Assembly (NCBI GenBank): GCA_024500155.1
Contig: CM044877.1
Location: forward strand, 75,348,001 to 75,412,000
DNA length: 64,000 bases
From: Chenopodium formosanum
Lineage: Eukaryota; Streptophyta; Magnoliopsida; Caryophyllales; Amaranthaceae
Direction: 5' to 3'
Of the stretch, positions 1-12,667 are shown piece by piece. The number at the start of each line of letters is the position of its first letter. Position 1 is the stretch's first letter. Under the pieces are notes generated by a model that was not told where the DNA came from, did no database searches, and was given only the letters and a program-made list of their open reading frames with translations. The position numbers and the translations under genes were made by a program.

Positions 1-396
1 TTCCCACCTTCCCCAATAGATTTTTATATATACCTCTTGTAAAATTCTAGTTTACACGCGACAGACATAACACAATAATGGCTCAAACTTGTGAAAATGT
101 GATATTAACGTCGGTTTTTTTTTTTTTTTTTTTTTTTTGAATCCAAAGAATGGGTATTATTCTACATTTTGACACTAGTGTTTTTTTTTAGGTTCAAGAC
201 CGGGACCGAGAGTATGGTGATTCACCTCAAAACAGGGTGATGGGGGGACATTTTGAGTTGATGGTGATGATGGAATGAAGTAAATGATTGTTTACATGAG
301 ATAAGATATGATACTTACATTACAAACATGAATAGTTTGTTCAAATTTATCAATCAACCCATCACATCATATCAATCAACACACATGTGAATAGTA
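1..396. other. AT-rich intergenic DNA
   Basis: No coding signal seen. It holds a T-run near 114-138 and short repeats of the type CATCACATCATATC near the right end. Nothing else can be supported. Confidence 0.6.
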
Positions 397-837
397 CTCC
401 CTCTGTCCCCAAATGATAGTCCCTTAAAAGAAAAAATCACGGGAATTAAGTAACTTAACTAAGAAGCACAACTCTATGGGGAAAAGAAACTGATAATGAT
501 TAATTAGCAAATAAATTCTAGAGAGAGAAAGTGTTTTTGCTTTGCTTTTTTTGCTTTTTAGAAGAAACCAAAGGGTTTTATTTGCTTTTCACAGGGAAAA
601 CGGGGACATAAAAATTTAATGCCAGAGGAGAGAGGAAGAGTGTAGAAATTTAGAAGAAAATGGCACAGAAATATAAGGAAATTACGGGGGTAAAATGGGA
701 AGGACAGAGTAAAAGGATAAAAATGAGGGTATTTTGGTAAAACTGAAATATTAATGCAACTTGAAAAATGCAAAGGGGACTATCAATTTGGGACTGAAAA
801 TAGACCATAAAGGACTATTATTTGGGAACGGAGGGAG
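397..837. mobile_element. Stowaway-like MITE
   Basis: The two ends are inverted repeats of about 26 bp with three mismatches. The left end starts CTCCCTCTGTCCCCAAAT and the right end, read in reverse complement, starts CTCCCTCCGTTCCCAAAT. A TA dinucleotide flanks each end (395-396 and 838-839), the target duplication of Tc1/mariner-type elements. The 441-bp interior has no convincing coding capacity, so this is a non-autonomous element. The terminal motif CTCCCTCCGT is the established Stowaway signature. Confidence 0.85.
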
Positions 838-869
838 TAAGTAATATAATTATCCATAGTTACTATTGT

Positions 870-1195
870 CAAATCAATCATCACATCACATCATATCATA
901 TGTTCTTTTCCATTACTATTGTCAAATTACTTCACTATTATGGTTATATACTTATATTATATCATTTTACCTAAAATTCATAATTATACTTTTATGACAT
1001 TATTATTGTCAAGTCACATCATATTATGACATCACATTATTATAAATATAATTATCTCATAATATGACATCATTATTGTCGAGTCACATCACTTCAATAT
1101 ACTTTTATGACATCATTATATTTATATGACATCATTATATTCAAGTCACATCACATTATTACACTTATACGACATCATTATAATTCAAAATTTCA
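870..1195. repeat. Degenerate repeats of TCACATCA / TATGACATCATTAT
   Basis: The stretch repeats variants of ATGACATCATTAT followed by TCAAGTCACATCA at irregular spacing. It is AT-rich and non-coding, and looks like a decayed tandem array. Confidence 0.5.
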
Positions 1196-1264
1196 TGAAT
1201 TACTAAGTTAAAACTCATTCTTGGTACTTAATTTTTAGACGTCTTTATCGATGTCTTATTGTTT

Positions 1265-2480
1265 CAAACCTCCTTATACGACTTAAGGAGTCACCCATGC
1301 ATTAAGTTCATTTTTTAAAAATGTCAAAATTGACTCGAAATCGTGTATAAAAATTGCCGAGATGCTTACCATGGATCCTAATACACCCCGGGAGTTCATT
1401 TGGACAAACTTCCACTTTTTTTTGACTCGGAAATAAAAATTGCCGAGATGCTTACCATGGATCCTAATACACCCCGAGAGTCCATTTGGGTGGGTCCAAC
1501 CATCCAATATGCCTTTAAACGAGCAATTTACCCGTTTGCAACTAGCACCGATTTCAGAAACTCACGCTTATCACAGACATTTATGACAACATATAATGGT
1601 CATATATTGTTCCAAACAACATTATATGAACTTGAGATGTATCCCATTGTATCTAAAGACTTTTCGACAACGGGTCTCGAAACCTCCAAAATTCCTCATA
1701 AAACGTGGATAATAGTCTTTAATTTTGGAAATTTTTGACTTTTTTTTGCTTGGAAATATAAATTGCCGAAATATTTACCATGGTCTCTAATACCCTCCAG
1801 GAGTCTAATTGGATGGGTGGAACCATCCAATTTGCCTCTAAGGGTCTGATTTGATTACTGAACTGAGTTGAACTGAACTTATTGGAGCTAAACTGAATAT
1901 TTCATGAGAGAAGGAAATTAAGAACTCAACTTATTGGAACTGAACTAAACTGAAAATAAGCTGAAGAGAACAGGCCTTAAACAGTCAATTTACCCGTTTA
2001 CAACTTTCACCGATTTCATAAACTCAAGCTTACCACAGACATTTATGACAACATATAGTGATCATATATGGTTCCAAACGACATTATATGACCCCGAGAT
2101 GTATCCCCTAATATCTTAAGACTTTTTGACACCGGGGCCCAAAACCTCCAAAATTCCTTAAAAACGTGGATAATAACCTTCAATTTTGGAAAATTTTGAC
2201 TTTTTTTCGCCCAAAAATAAAAATTGTCGAGATATTTACCATGGTCCCTAATATAAAAATTGTCGAATAATGGTCATATATGGGCTGAAACAATATTATA
2301 TGGCCCCGAGATGCATCTCGTTCTGTTACGTGAATTTCCGGCACCAAGTCCCGACACCTCCTAAATCGCTCAGATTTCGTGTATTATAGCCTTCATATTT
2401 GGCTTCTGTATATCACTTTTCCACCCGGCGAGATTATACATCTAAGTACTTCCATGGGTTCCCAAAGGACTTTGGGAGTC
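1265..2480. repeat. Diverged tandem repeat, unit about 0.4-0.5 kb, two and a half copies
   Basis: The string AAATTGCCGAGATGCTTACC followed by ATGGATCCTAATACACCC occurs at about 1349 and again at 1436. Diverged versions occur at about 1757 and 2219. Downstream blocks also recur: TTTATGACAACATATA at about 1580 and 2041, and CAAAATTCC...AACGTGGATAATA at about 1687 and 2149. A MITE sits inside the second unit. The 112-residue open frame at 1400-1738 lies in this repeat and is not supported as a gene. The family is not recognised. Confidence 0.65.
1842..1977. mobile_element. PIF/Harbinger-like MITE (copy 1)
   Basis: A 136-bp element beginning GGGTCTGATT and ending GAACAGGCCT, flanked by TAA. The interior carries several TGAACTGAACT motifs shared with four more copies in this window. 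It lies inside the diverged tandem repeat, so it inserted later. Confidence 0.55.
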
Positions 2481-2844
2481 ATAAATAGTGTCTGAAACCA
2501 TCTCATTTATCCTTAATCATCATGTCTCAAGCCAAAGTCGACATACCCTTAAATGACAAAAAATATCTCCATTGGAGTGAAGGGAAAGAGAGGAGGTAAA
2601 GGAGGGGGAGCTGGGCGCCGACACATGGAGAGAGTGGGCTTGTGGCTGGGGGAGGGGGAGGGGTTGGTTATTATTTTTTTTTAAAAAAAAATTATTATTT
2701 TTGTAATAATTTAGTTATTAAAAATATATAAAAAAAACTAACTATGGTTAAAAAAATTATTAAGATGGTTAATATAATTGGTAACACAATGTTAATAATA
2801 AAAAAAAAAGTTGACTTTTTATCAAAGGAAAAAAGATAAATTTG
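2481..2844. other. Intergenic DNA
   Basis: A G-rich stretch near 2580-2665 (GGAGGGGGAG type) is followed by AT-rich sequence. No gene is seen. Confidence 0.5.
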
Positions 2845-2986
2845 GTTTTTTTTTTTTTTTTTTTTTTTTTTGTTGGTATTTAGTGAACTATAATGACAGA
2901 TGATGAGAATCGATTCCAAGATTCCCTTAAATTGGGTGAAAAGCTCTAACCACATGAGCTATACCCCAAGTCCCCAGTCTCGCGAT
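2845..2986 (-). mobile_element. tRNA-derived SINE-like insertion
   Basis: On the minus strand, from 2986 downward, the sequence reads like a decayed tRNA. It has an A-box-like TAGCTCATGTGGTTAGAGC and a B-box-like GGAATCGATTCTC. It ends in a poly(A) tract, seen as a T-run at about 2846-2870. TAAATTTG flanks both ends (2837-2844 and 2987-2994), consistent with a short target-site duplication. These features together indicate a retroposed SINE rather than a functional tRNA. The family is not known to me. Confidence 0.6.
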
Positions 2987-2994
2987 TAAATTTG

Positions 2995-4031
2995 ATATTA
3001 TGAAAGAAAATTTTCCTTTATTTTTTTTGGCTTTCTTTAAAATAAATGTTCCTACTCTGCACTTCTGCTGTATGTAATAAAATATTATTTAGGTCTATGT
3101 TTATGTATGTTATTCAAGTTGTATAAAAGCCAAAATGTTCCAATTAAATAGGAACATAAGATTGTAAAGAAGAGTTTGAAAAGGCAAGAGTTGTTAGTTG
3201 TTACCAACAAATACTCGTAGAAACGAATCATCATTTCAATCCTCAACCTTCTCCCACAAATCCCCAATACAATTCCCCAATGGCCCAACCTACTGATCTG
3301 CTCTTGCAAATACTTTGTTGGGTGTCGATGTAACATTTTGTCTCAAGGTCTCAAGGTGTGGTTTACGATTATTCCTTCTGTTTCAAAATAAATTTTCTAT
3401 GATAGGCACAATCATCAATACGAATTTGGACCAATGATATAATTGATTTATACATGAGGCGACGATACGAACAAACAAATAACAAATAAGGTGAAGAGAA
3501 TCGGTTCTAATTTGAGCTTATCTTAACTAAATTTATCATAATCTATCTAAATTCATACACTTATTTTAATTATAACTAGAACTTGAATGACCCTTATTAA
3601 CCTTTATCAAAATCCTTATGTTCCCCTTATTTTCACTTAATTTAGAAAAATAAATACATATAAGAGTTAAGAAGTTCAAATAAGATTTGCATGAAAACAT
3701 ATACTCACCTCCATTTATTTTAGTTAATACGTACTCTGTATTTCTTTTTAGGAAGGTTTTTTTAGTTGATACATTTCCTTTTGGGATATGTTTTTTACTT
3801 TCCATTTACTATTTACCCCACTCAGGGCCGTCTCAAATAATTTGAAGGCCCTGTTCTAATTATAATTAAGAGGCCCTAAATTTTTTTTTTCTTTTTGAAG
3901 ATTAATTTAGGTTTCTTGAAACTTAAAATTTATTTAACTAATCCATAATACTCCACTGTTTATCTGATGTCGGACTTAATTTTGGCCATAAAATAAAACT
4001 TGTATAATGTCATTAATAATTACTCCGTAAT
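2995..4031. other. AT-rich intergenic DNA
   Basis: About 1 kb with no supportable gene. Short open frames here have no recognisable domain and unfavourable composition. Confidence 0.5.
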
Positions 4032-4777
4032 ATTAATCTTTGTTTCCTCGGCTGTCGGCGTTGTGGAAGTCGCAGCAGGGTGATCACACCTCTGCTTGGC
4101 TTTGGGCAGTCCCTATTTCTGGATTGGGTCAGACGATGAACGCTAAGACATACCGATGTGTGCTGTGTTATCGGATGGGTGTTCCATTGTTCTCTGTCTC
4201 GATACTGTATGTGCTATGCTTGCTCTCAGCTTTTTCCCGGGGATGTATTCGGCGACCATGCGGTGTCGTGTACTGGCATTGTAGGTATTAAACATCGGCA
4301 CAATGTTGTTCGGGATACATTTGTTGATATTTGCTACAGATCCGGGATTTCAGCAAGAAATGAGGTTGACATAGGATTGTCTGGAGGGAATGACGGGTCC
4401 TCAGACCCGCCGATGTGTTACTTTATTCATGGGATCATGGTCGTGATGTATGTGTTAACTTCACAAGGTCTTCTCCTTTGAAACAGACAGGGCTATCTGA
4501 CTTTGTTCCGGGACGGGTTGTGGCTGATGCGGCTCATCGAAAGCGGGTTAAGTATGAAGCTCGTTGTCTGGCGATTGGATATGGTTTCATTCCCTTGTCC
4601 TTTTCTTCGCTTGGGGATTTAGAGAAGGAGGCTATTGCGTAGCTGAAGCGGATTCAAAGGTTCTCGATGACGCAAGATATTAGGGCTCGTGCTGCACCTC
4701 ATATATTCACTAGGGTAGGCTTTGCTATAGTTAGAGGAGTGGGGGCCCAGATTGTATCTCGGCTTCTCACTAATTAA
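4032..4777 (+). pseudogene. Degenerate coding remnant, repetitive plant protein C-terminus (uncertain)
   Basis: Three plus-strand frames overlap in series (about 4040-4230, 4190-4410, 4415-4777) and together read as one protein fragment. Recognisable stretches are WLWAVPISGLGQTM, GDVFGDHAVSC, KHRHNVVRD, FVPGRVVADAA, RVKYEARC, FSSLGDLEKEA and AQIVSRLLTN. At least two frameshifts and an internal TAG at 4640-4642 break it. Paired Cys and His residues around GDVFGDHAVSC suggest a zinc-binding segment. It resembles a conserved C-terminal region found in many repeated plant proteins, but I cannot assign a family. GC content is higher than in the flanks, as expected of old coding sequence. Not functional. 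Confidence 0.45.
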
Positions 4778-4849
4778 TTGTAGGTTGTGTGACTTTTGTT
4801 TTTGAGATATAATAATAATAATAATAATTATTATAATGTTAGTCCAACA

Positions 4850-5245
4850 TGTTCTGTTAATGAACCGAGCCTTGAAAATTGAGCTCGGCTCAAGCTCGAG
4901 TGCTTCAAAAAGTGGAGCTCGGCTCGTGGCTCGTTATTGGCTCGAGTCATTATAAGCTTGAAATTGAAATGCTTACCCAAACAACCCAAGGCACAAATTT
5001 TAATAGTGGGATGTTGAGTGTTGACCTCTTGTTATTGTTTTTATTTACAATTTTTCTTTGACAAGATGCTTATTAACTTATTTAAACGTAAAAATACATA
5101 TATTATTTATAAAAAAATCTTCGAGCCTCTTGCAATCTTTTCGAATCGAGCCTAGCCTGGCTCGTGTATTGTCTCGTTTAGTCTTGAGCTGAATCCGAAC
5201 TCGAGCCTAACATTGACCAATCGGAGCTCGAACCGTTCACAAGCA
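4850..5245. repeat. GAGCTCGGCTCG-rich repeat element
   Basis: Clusters of GAGCTCGGCTCG/CGAGCC motifs at 4865-4960 and in inverse form at 5120-5235 bracket an AT-rich centre. Such inverted subterminal clusters are typical of non-autonomous DNA transposons, but no clear terminal repeat or target duplication could be fixed. Confidence 0.4.
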
Positions 5246-6310
<1,065 letters not shown>

Positions 6311-7104
6311 TCAAAATTTCGATTGGAGCATCTTCACTATGTGTTCATCTAGCTGGAAGGCCTTGCTTAGTACAGCAACATTGATAGGTGGATCAGCCCC
6401 GAAAACGGCGTTAGCAATGGTGACCGTACCAGGGTTTTGGCTGCTTAATCCAGCAATAGCAATAGCAGGGTATTTTCCAATATTGAATTGAAAATGAATG
6501 AGGCCTTGTGGGAAAACAAACACATCACCTTTGTTAAGCACCTTAGCGAATAACTTGTTGTCACCGTTAGCAAGGTTGGAAGTTACAAAGCCTACATAGA
6601 GGGTTCCTTCAATGACCGTAAGGATTTCGCTTGCACGAGGATGTGTGTGAGGAGGATTAAGGCCATATGGTGCATAGTCAATCCTAGCCAAGGATATGCC
6701 GAGGGTGTTGAGCCCTGGAAGTTGTAATGCAGAGACTAGCGTGACAGCGGATTGTACCCTATTGCTAGTGTTCCCGGGCTTGTCTAGCCCATCCTTAAAG
6801 AAATCCTCGGGTTTAGCATCCATTGGATTCTTACAAAACAATCCATTCACAAACACTGCATGCAAATTTATTAAATACTCCTTATTTAGCAATAATTTTA
6901 AAAATAAAGTACAAATCAAAATTAAAATCAAATAAATTCACAACATTTGTAATTAAATTGGACAAAAAAAAAAAACATACGTTCATTATTTGGATCGTTT
7001 ACCGCAACACAGAAGTCTTGTAGCTGAGTAGGATCAGTCGCATAGGCCATGTAGGAAGACATGGCTAAGAAAGTAAGGTAAACAAGAAAATAACGAGCTT
7101 CCAT
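6311..7104 (-). CDS. Germin-like protein 1 (secreted cupin), two exons
   Basis: Exon 1 is 6981-7104 (124 nt) and exon 2 is 6311-6855 (545 nt). The 125-nt intron starts GTATGT, ends TGCAG and splits a Leu codon. The product has 222 residues. Residues 1-22 are a hydrophobic signal peptide. Two Cys (32, 49) match the germin disulfide. Germin box 1 (PPHTHPRASE, 109-118) and box 2 (GDVFVFPQGLIHFQFN, 151-166) supply the metal ligands His111, His113, Glu118 and His162. KGD replaces the usual RGD-like triplet. An N-glycosylation sequon, NTS, is at 70-72. Germins are apoplastic oligomeric Mn-cupins. Some have superoxide dismutase or oxalate oxidase activity, but which applies here cannot be read from sequence. 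The start was chosen because it gives the signal peptide; an upstream in-frame ATG at 7140 does not. It resembles subfamily 1 GLPs. It differs from the other copies in having Ala instead of Asp at 202. Confidence 0.95.
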
Positions 7105-7198
7105 CTTAAGTTTTTTATGAAATTGGTATGTTACACTCAATAATGTAAGTGAGTATTATTACAAGTGCAAGTTATAATCTTCTTGCATGCTAATTGAT

Positions 7199-7345
7199 CC
7201 TTTTATAGTTCAAAGACGTGCATAGAATTGGTCATTAATTATCATGAAAATTCTTTTTTAATTGTTTTGATTTTCAATGAGGGTAGTTATTTAGTGGTTT
7301 AATTTTTTACTTAGCAGGTAATGACCTCGTCAGTCTTGCATTATT
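7199..7345 (-). promoter_or_regulatory. GLP1 core promoter and conserved upstream block
   Basis: A TATA box, CTATAAAAGG on the minus strand, lies at 7199-7208, about 95 nt upstream of the ATG. A GCATGCAAGAAG motif with an RY-like CATGCA follows at 7180-7191. Farther upstream, TGACGAGGTCATTACCTG (about 7316-7335) is retained in GLP1, GLP3 and GLP4 and altered in GLP2. Conservation across paralogs suggests regulatory function; the factors are not known. Confidence 0.65.
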
Positions 7346-7439
7346 GACATAGTCAGAACATGGAATATAGTTTTAAATAATTAATTAACTTAATCAACTA
7401 ATGTTATAAGATTAGGTTGATCAGTTAGAATAGTATGTT

Positions 7440-8084
7440 TTAAATTTTTAATTAATAATGTAATATTCCAAACATTAAGAGTACGTAGGGTATATACTTC
7501 GTACAAGAGTAAGAATCTAAGATACATGATTTTCTAACTACTACCTTTATTTTTGTATATCAATTACAAACTCTTAAATAAATTTGGTTCCTAAAAATTT
7601 TCTAACTACTACCTTTTTTCGAGTTTTTCATAAAATTTATTAAAAAAATTAGAATTCTAATTTTAAAAAATTCTTAAATCGGTCCAAAGTGGTGCAGTCC
7701 GGGTTTTGGACCTATTCTTTCGGTCCGCTCCAGGTTTGATCCTATCTTAATCGGCCCGGTCTTCAATTCTTAAAATCCTAATTTTCGGTCCAGTCCGGTC
7801 TTAAAATTCTAATTAAGGACACACCAGGAGATAACACGTGTCATCGCTGGTGTGTCTTTTAGTATATAGTGTTGATTGATGATAGGTAAGTTGCTGCAAT
7901 GGTAACAAAGGAGTGCAATTAATTTGCTTTATGTTGGTTAGTTAGGGTTCGAATCTCTCTCCATTCATTTACCCTTTTTTTGCCTTAAGTCTTTGTTTTT
8001 GTAAAAAATAATCAGAGCTTTTTTGGTGCAGTAGGCCACACCGTGCGGCCTGCTGCCAAATCAGTAAAAATAACGGATTACGCA
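7440..8084. other. Intergenic DNA upstream of GLP1
   Basis: AT-rich. It contains a short degenerate GGTCC/CCGGTC cluster at 7684-7805, a hairpin with arms ACACACCAG / CTGGTGTGT at 7807-7857, and a GC-rich hairpin GCAGTAGGCC...GGCCTGCTGC at 8028-8056. No gene is supported. Confidence 0.55.
7868..7985 (+). mobile_element. Possible tRNA-derived SINE fragment
   Basis: The plus strand carries an A-box-like AGTTGCTGCAATGGTAAC and, about 50 nt on, a near-perfect B box (GGGTTCGAATCTC), followed by a T-rich end. This resembles the tRNA-like head of a SINE, but no target duplication was found. Confidence 0.35.
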
Positions 8085-8129
8085 GTATAACGGGGTTACT
8101 ATTCACTCGCATAACGGGGTTACTGGTTT

Positions 8130-8840
8130 TGTCAGGGTTACTTGTATATTTTTTTTTTCAGGGGTTACTTGTATTTTTTTTTCAGGGGTTACTTGTATTT
8201 TTTCTTTTAGGGGTTACTTGTATTTTTTTTTCAGGGGTTACTTGCATGGATTACTTATTCAAGGGTTACTTGTATTTTTTTTTTCAGGCGTTACTTGTAT
8301 TTTTTTTTTCAGGGGTTACTTGTATTTTTTTTTTCAGACGTTACTTGTATTTTTTTTTTCAGGGGTTACTTGCATGGATTACTTATTCAAGGGTTACTTG
8401 CATGGATTACTTATTCAAGGGTTACTTGTATTTTTTTTTTCAGATGTTACTTGTATTTTTTTTTCAGGGGTTACTTGTATGGATTACTTATTCAGGGGTT
8501 ACTTGTATTTTTTTTTTCAGGGGTTACTTGTATTTTTTTTTTCAGGGGTTACTTGTATTGATTACTTATTCAGGGGTTACTTGTATTTTTTTCAAGAGTT
8601 ACTTGTATTTTTTTTTTCAGGGGTTACTTGTATTTTTTTTTTTTCAAGATTTAGTTGTATTTTTTTTTTTCAGGGGTTACTTGTATGGGTTAATTCAAGG
8701 GTTACTTGTATGAGTTATTTATTCAAGGGTTACTTGAATGAATTACTTATTCAGGGGTTACTTATATGAGTTACTTCAAAAGTTACTTGTATGAATTACT
8801 TATTCAAAGGTTACTTGTTACTTATTCAACGGTTACTTGT
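8130..8840. repeat. Minisatellite, unit about 26 bp (GGGGTTACTTGTATTTTTTTTTCA)
   Basis: About two dozen head-to-tail copies of a unit with core GGGTTACTTGTAT and a T8-T10 tract. An alternative spacer (GGATTACTTATTCA) is interspersed. The long hydrophobic open frames here (for example 8129-8713) come from the repeat and are not genes. Confidence 0.9.
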
Positions 8841-9185
8841 AAGCCCCATACCAAACCAATAACACCCTACAAGTAACCCTTGAGCAAAACTAATAACACT
8901 CTACAAGCAATCGCTAACCAAACCAGTAACACCCTACAAGTAACTCTTGAGCAAAACTAGTAACACTCTACAAGTAACCCCTAACCAAACCAGTAACACC
9001 CTACAAGAAACCCCTGACCAAAACCAGTAACACCCTACAAGTAATCTGACCAAACTAGTTACATCCTCACCAAACCAATATCACCCTACAAGTAACCCCT
9101 GATCAAACCAGTAACACCCTACATGTAACCCCTGACCAAACCAGTAACACCTACAAGTACTCATAACCAAACTAGTAACACCATA
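8841..9185. repeat. Minisatellite, unit about 33 bp (CAGTAACACCCTACAAGTAACC), inverse of the preceding array
   Basis: About nine copies of a unit containing TACAAGTAACCCCTGA and CAAACCAGTAACACC. The core TACAAGTAACC is the reverse complement of the core GGTTACTTGTA in the adjacent array, so the two arrays face each other as one inverted structure. Confidence 0.85.
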
Positions 9186-10496
9186 CAGTTTTTGACGTAG
9201 AATGTTTGATCTAAGATTCCACGAAGAAAACGAGCTCACATTTCTTTGGTTCTCATCACTTTCACTACTTCAAATGTTGTTGATGATTTTAAGAATAATT
9301 AATCACAATTTTTCACAGCAATTTAACACCCAATTTCTACAATTTCGGGCTTTAATTGCAGCAATTTGGCAAAGAGGAGAGAAAAAATAGGTGGAGTAGA
9401 GAGATGGTTGTTGGTGATGTGTGGCTTGGCTTGAAGAAAGAAGCTAAGAAAAGAGGAGAGAGGAAATGGGTATAGTAGAGATATGGTTGTTGGTGATGTA
9501 TGGTTTGGAGAAGAAGATAAGAAAAGAAGAGAGAAAAGAGTTGTGGTATTTTTTTTTAAAAAAAAATAATAAAAATTTGTGAAAAATAATTTATCAATTT
9601 TTACATTCATTTTCCCCTTTTGTGGCTTTAGTATTTATCAATGTTTTTTTTTAGTCTTTGGATTTTTTAAAAACTATCCATGCTTTTTTTTTTTTCTCTT
9701 CCCTTTTTGACATTATTTTTCCCTTTTGTGCCTCTAGTATTTGTTTTCTTTTTAAAATTATCTATGATTTTTTTCCCTTTCCTGCCTTAGCTTCTTGACA
9801 TTTACGTATATATCTTTGTTTTATTTTTTAAATTATCGGTGCTTTTTTTCCCTTCCATTCTTGACATTTACGTATATATATTAAAATGACTTCCAATATT
9901 TCATAATTAACATGAGTATTTTGATAAATATTACTATTTACTCTATATTACTTTGACTATTATTTATTAATTTGATTGTCCTATTGAGTATTCGATACTT
10001 TGTAACTAGTATGGAGTATATTATTTATCCGTAAAAACCTCATGGGCCTGGGAAATTAATTGTTGTTTAGATTTTGTAGTTACTTTTGAATGATAACACA
10101 ATACATTGTGTTACAAAAATTAATCTGATTTATGCTAGCTAACTACATGTGTTATAATTAGCTTAAAAATAGTTTGAGGCTCAAGTCATTAGGAATTTTT
10201 TTTATTTGGTAATTTCTAGTGTCACCCCTATTTCAAATTCCTGGATTCGCCTTTGATCTTCACAGCTACACCTTGTTGACTGCTAACAGCTACCTTCACA
10301 TCTATGTTATACCGAATACGTCCTAAATAATGTCTTTTTAATGAAGGGAACTCCTCTATTATTTAATTTGAGTTGTTATGTGTTTGTTAAATTCATACAT
10401 CATCTTTCATTTGTAAATGTTTTATGATGACTAAAGATTTGATTATAGTATGAAAATATACGAGTATATTGTTTATCATCTACTTTATTTGAATCA
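9186..10496. other. Intergenic DNA with short tandem duplications
   Basis: Two imperfect copies of an approximately 80-bp purine-rich unit (AAGAGGAGAGA...GATGGTTGTTGGTGATGT) lie at 9370-9540. At 9600-9890 there are degenerate repeats ending in CTTGACATTTACGTATATA. No gene is supported. Confidence 0.5.
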
Positions 10497-10507
10497 ATAA
10501 CATTATT

Positions 10508-11076
10508 CGATTTTTTGTGGAAAAATTTTAAATTACCACCCAAAAATGTAACCATTTTCGAACTAATCACCCGTTTAATTTTTTATTTTAAATTACCACC
10601 CCTTAAATTAAATAAATGCTCAGATTACCACCCATTTAAAAAATCCGGTGAATTTTCCGTCTGTGGGCTCCACCTAACGCTTATTTTGACCCTTTTACTG
10701 ATTTTTTCCCTGAGTTTTCTCTTTAAAAACGCTCTCATAACTTCAATCACATTTCCTTCACCAAATTCTACCCCAATTATAATGAAATTTGGTAGAATTT
10801 GGTGAAGGAAATGTGAATTGAAGTTAGGAGAGCTTGTTTTAAAGAGAATAATCGGGGAAAAAATCAGTCAAAAGGGTCAAAATAAGCGTTAAGTGGGACC
10901 CACGGACGGAAAATCCACCGGATTTTTGAAATAGATTTTTAAAATGAGTGGTAATCTGAGCATTTATTTACTTTAAGGGGTGTTAATTTAAAATAAAAAA
11001 ATTAAACGAGTAGTTAATTCGAAAATGGCTACATTTTTGGGTGATAATTTAAAAATTAACCTTTTTTTTTGGACAT
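10508..11076. mobile_element. Foldback/MULE-like MITE, family A copy 1
   Basis: The halves are long inverted repeats running nearly to the centre. The left arm begins AAATTACCACCCAAAAATGT and the right arm is its diverged reverse complement. Internal landmarks shared with two other copies (56.1 and 60.3 kb) include AAATGCTCAGATTACCACCC, AACCACCCGTTTAA-like and TTGACTGATTTTTTCCC-like segments. ATAACATTATT flanks both sides (10497-10507 and 11077-11087), a candidate 11-bp target duplication. Non-coding. Confidence 0.8.
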
Positions 11077-11087
11077 ATAACATTATT

Positions 11088-11476
11088 TGTTCCAAACAAC
11101 GCCTTCACCACTTCAATGAGTTCAATCTAGTGATCCATAGATTTGTAGGGTACAAAAGAGAATAAAATGTGCATTGGTCTAACTCTAATTATATACGTAC
11201 AACTGCACAAGAGTTGATATATTTTGGAATTAAATTAATATTTCACTTCTTTCCTATGTTCTAAATTTACTTCTAAAATTTTCCTATATTTTAGATCATT
11301 CTTATGTTTTATATTTTTTTCTATGTTCTAAATATTTTCCTATGTTCTAACTTTGATTTTCAGCCTATGTTCAAAATTTAATATTCAGCTTATGTTCTAA
11401 GTTTTTTTCTATATTCTAAACTACTTTTATGTTCTAAATTTTTTTGCTTATTATGTTCGAATCTCACATAGGTTTA
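11088..11476. other. Intergenic DNA with degenerate CTATGTTCTAAAT repeats
   Basis: From about 11250 to 11460 variants of CCTATGTTCTAAATTTT recur every 25-35 bp. No gene. Confidence 0.5.
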
Positions 11477-12114
<638 letters not shown>

Positions 12115-12117
12115 TTA

Positions 12118-12667
12118 ATATTTAAAAAAAAAAAATAGTAAACAAGTTTCAATATTACAGAAATGACATTACTAAATGATCAGATGGTTAGATCAAAACT
12201 AATAAACGGTTGAATTCTTTTCTTATATAAGATTGAGTTCTTTTATAGAAGAGGTTGACATACATAGCATAATCTTATCCAATTCCCCTTGATTTACACT
12301 TTTATAATATCAAATCTATGGTATGTATTTTATTCATATTGATAATTAAAAATATTGGTGTTCAATATATTGCATTGATAATTAGCATGAAATCAACCGT
12401 GCTACAAGAATAAAAAAAAAAACAGAGGAAGTATAACTTAATAAAATGTATTGTATATTATTCAAAGTCCATTGTAAAGTATATATCATTGATCATTGTT
12501 CCATAACATTCAAAAACGACAAGTACAACGAACGTGTGAATGTATTAGCACGCACTCATATATATAGTAGGATGTGTATTTAGAACAAGACAACCATAAC
12601 GATCACTAGGTTCTTTATTGTATGAAATAATACTTCAAAATCGTGGCATAATCAATTAAAGGCTAAT
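12118..12667. other. Intergenic DNA, GLP2 3' flank
   Basis: AT-rich with no gene. The last 150 bp resemble the 3' flanks of the other GLP genes (ACGCACTCATATA..., ATATTTAGAACA-like and GATCACTAGGTT-like blocks). Confidence 0.5.

Noticed and set aside
2940..2980. Possible functional tRNA gene on the minus strand
   Set aside because: The anticodon region and the arms do not fold as a tRNA and the sequence ends in poly(A) with flanking repeats, so a SINE is the better reading.
8129..8769. Long hydrophobic open frames rich in FFF, GVTC and YLY, resembling membrane proteins
   Set aside because: They are translations of a 26-bp minisatellite with T-runs in three overlapping frames and have no independent evidence of coding.
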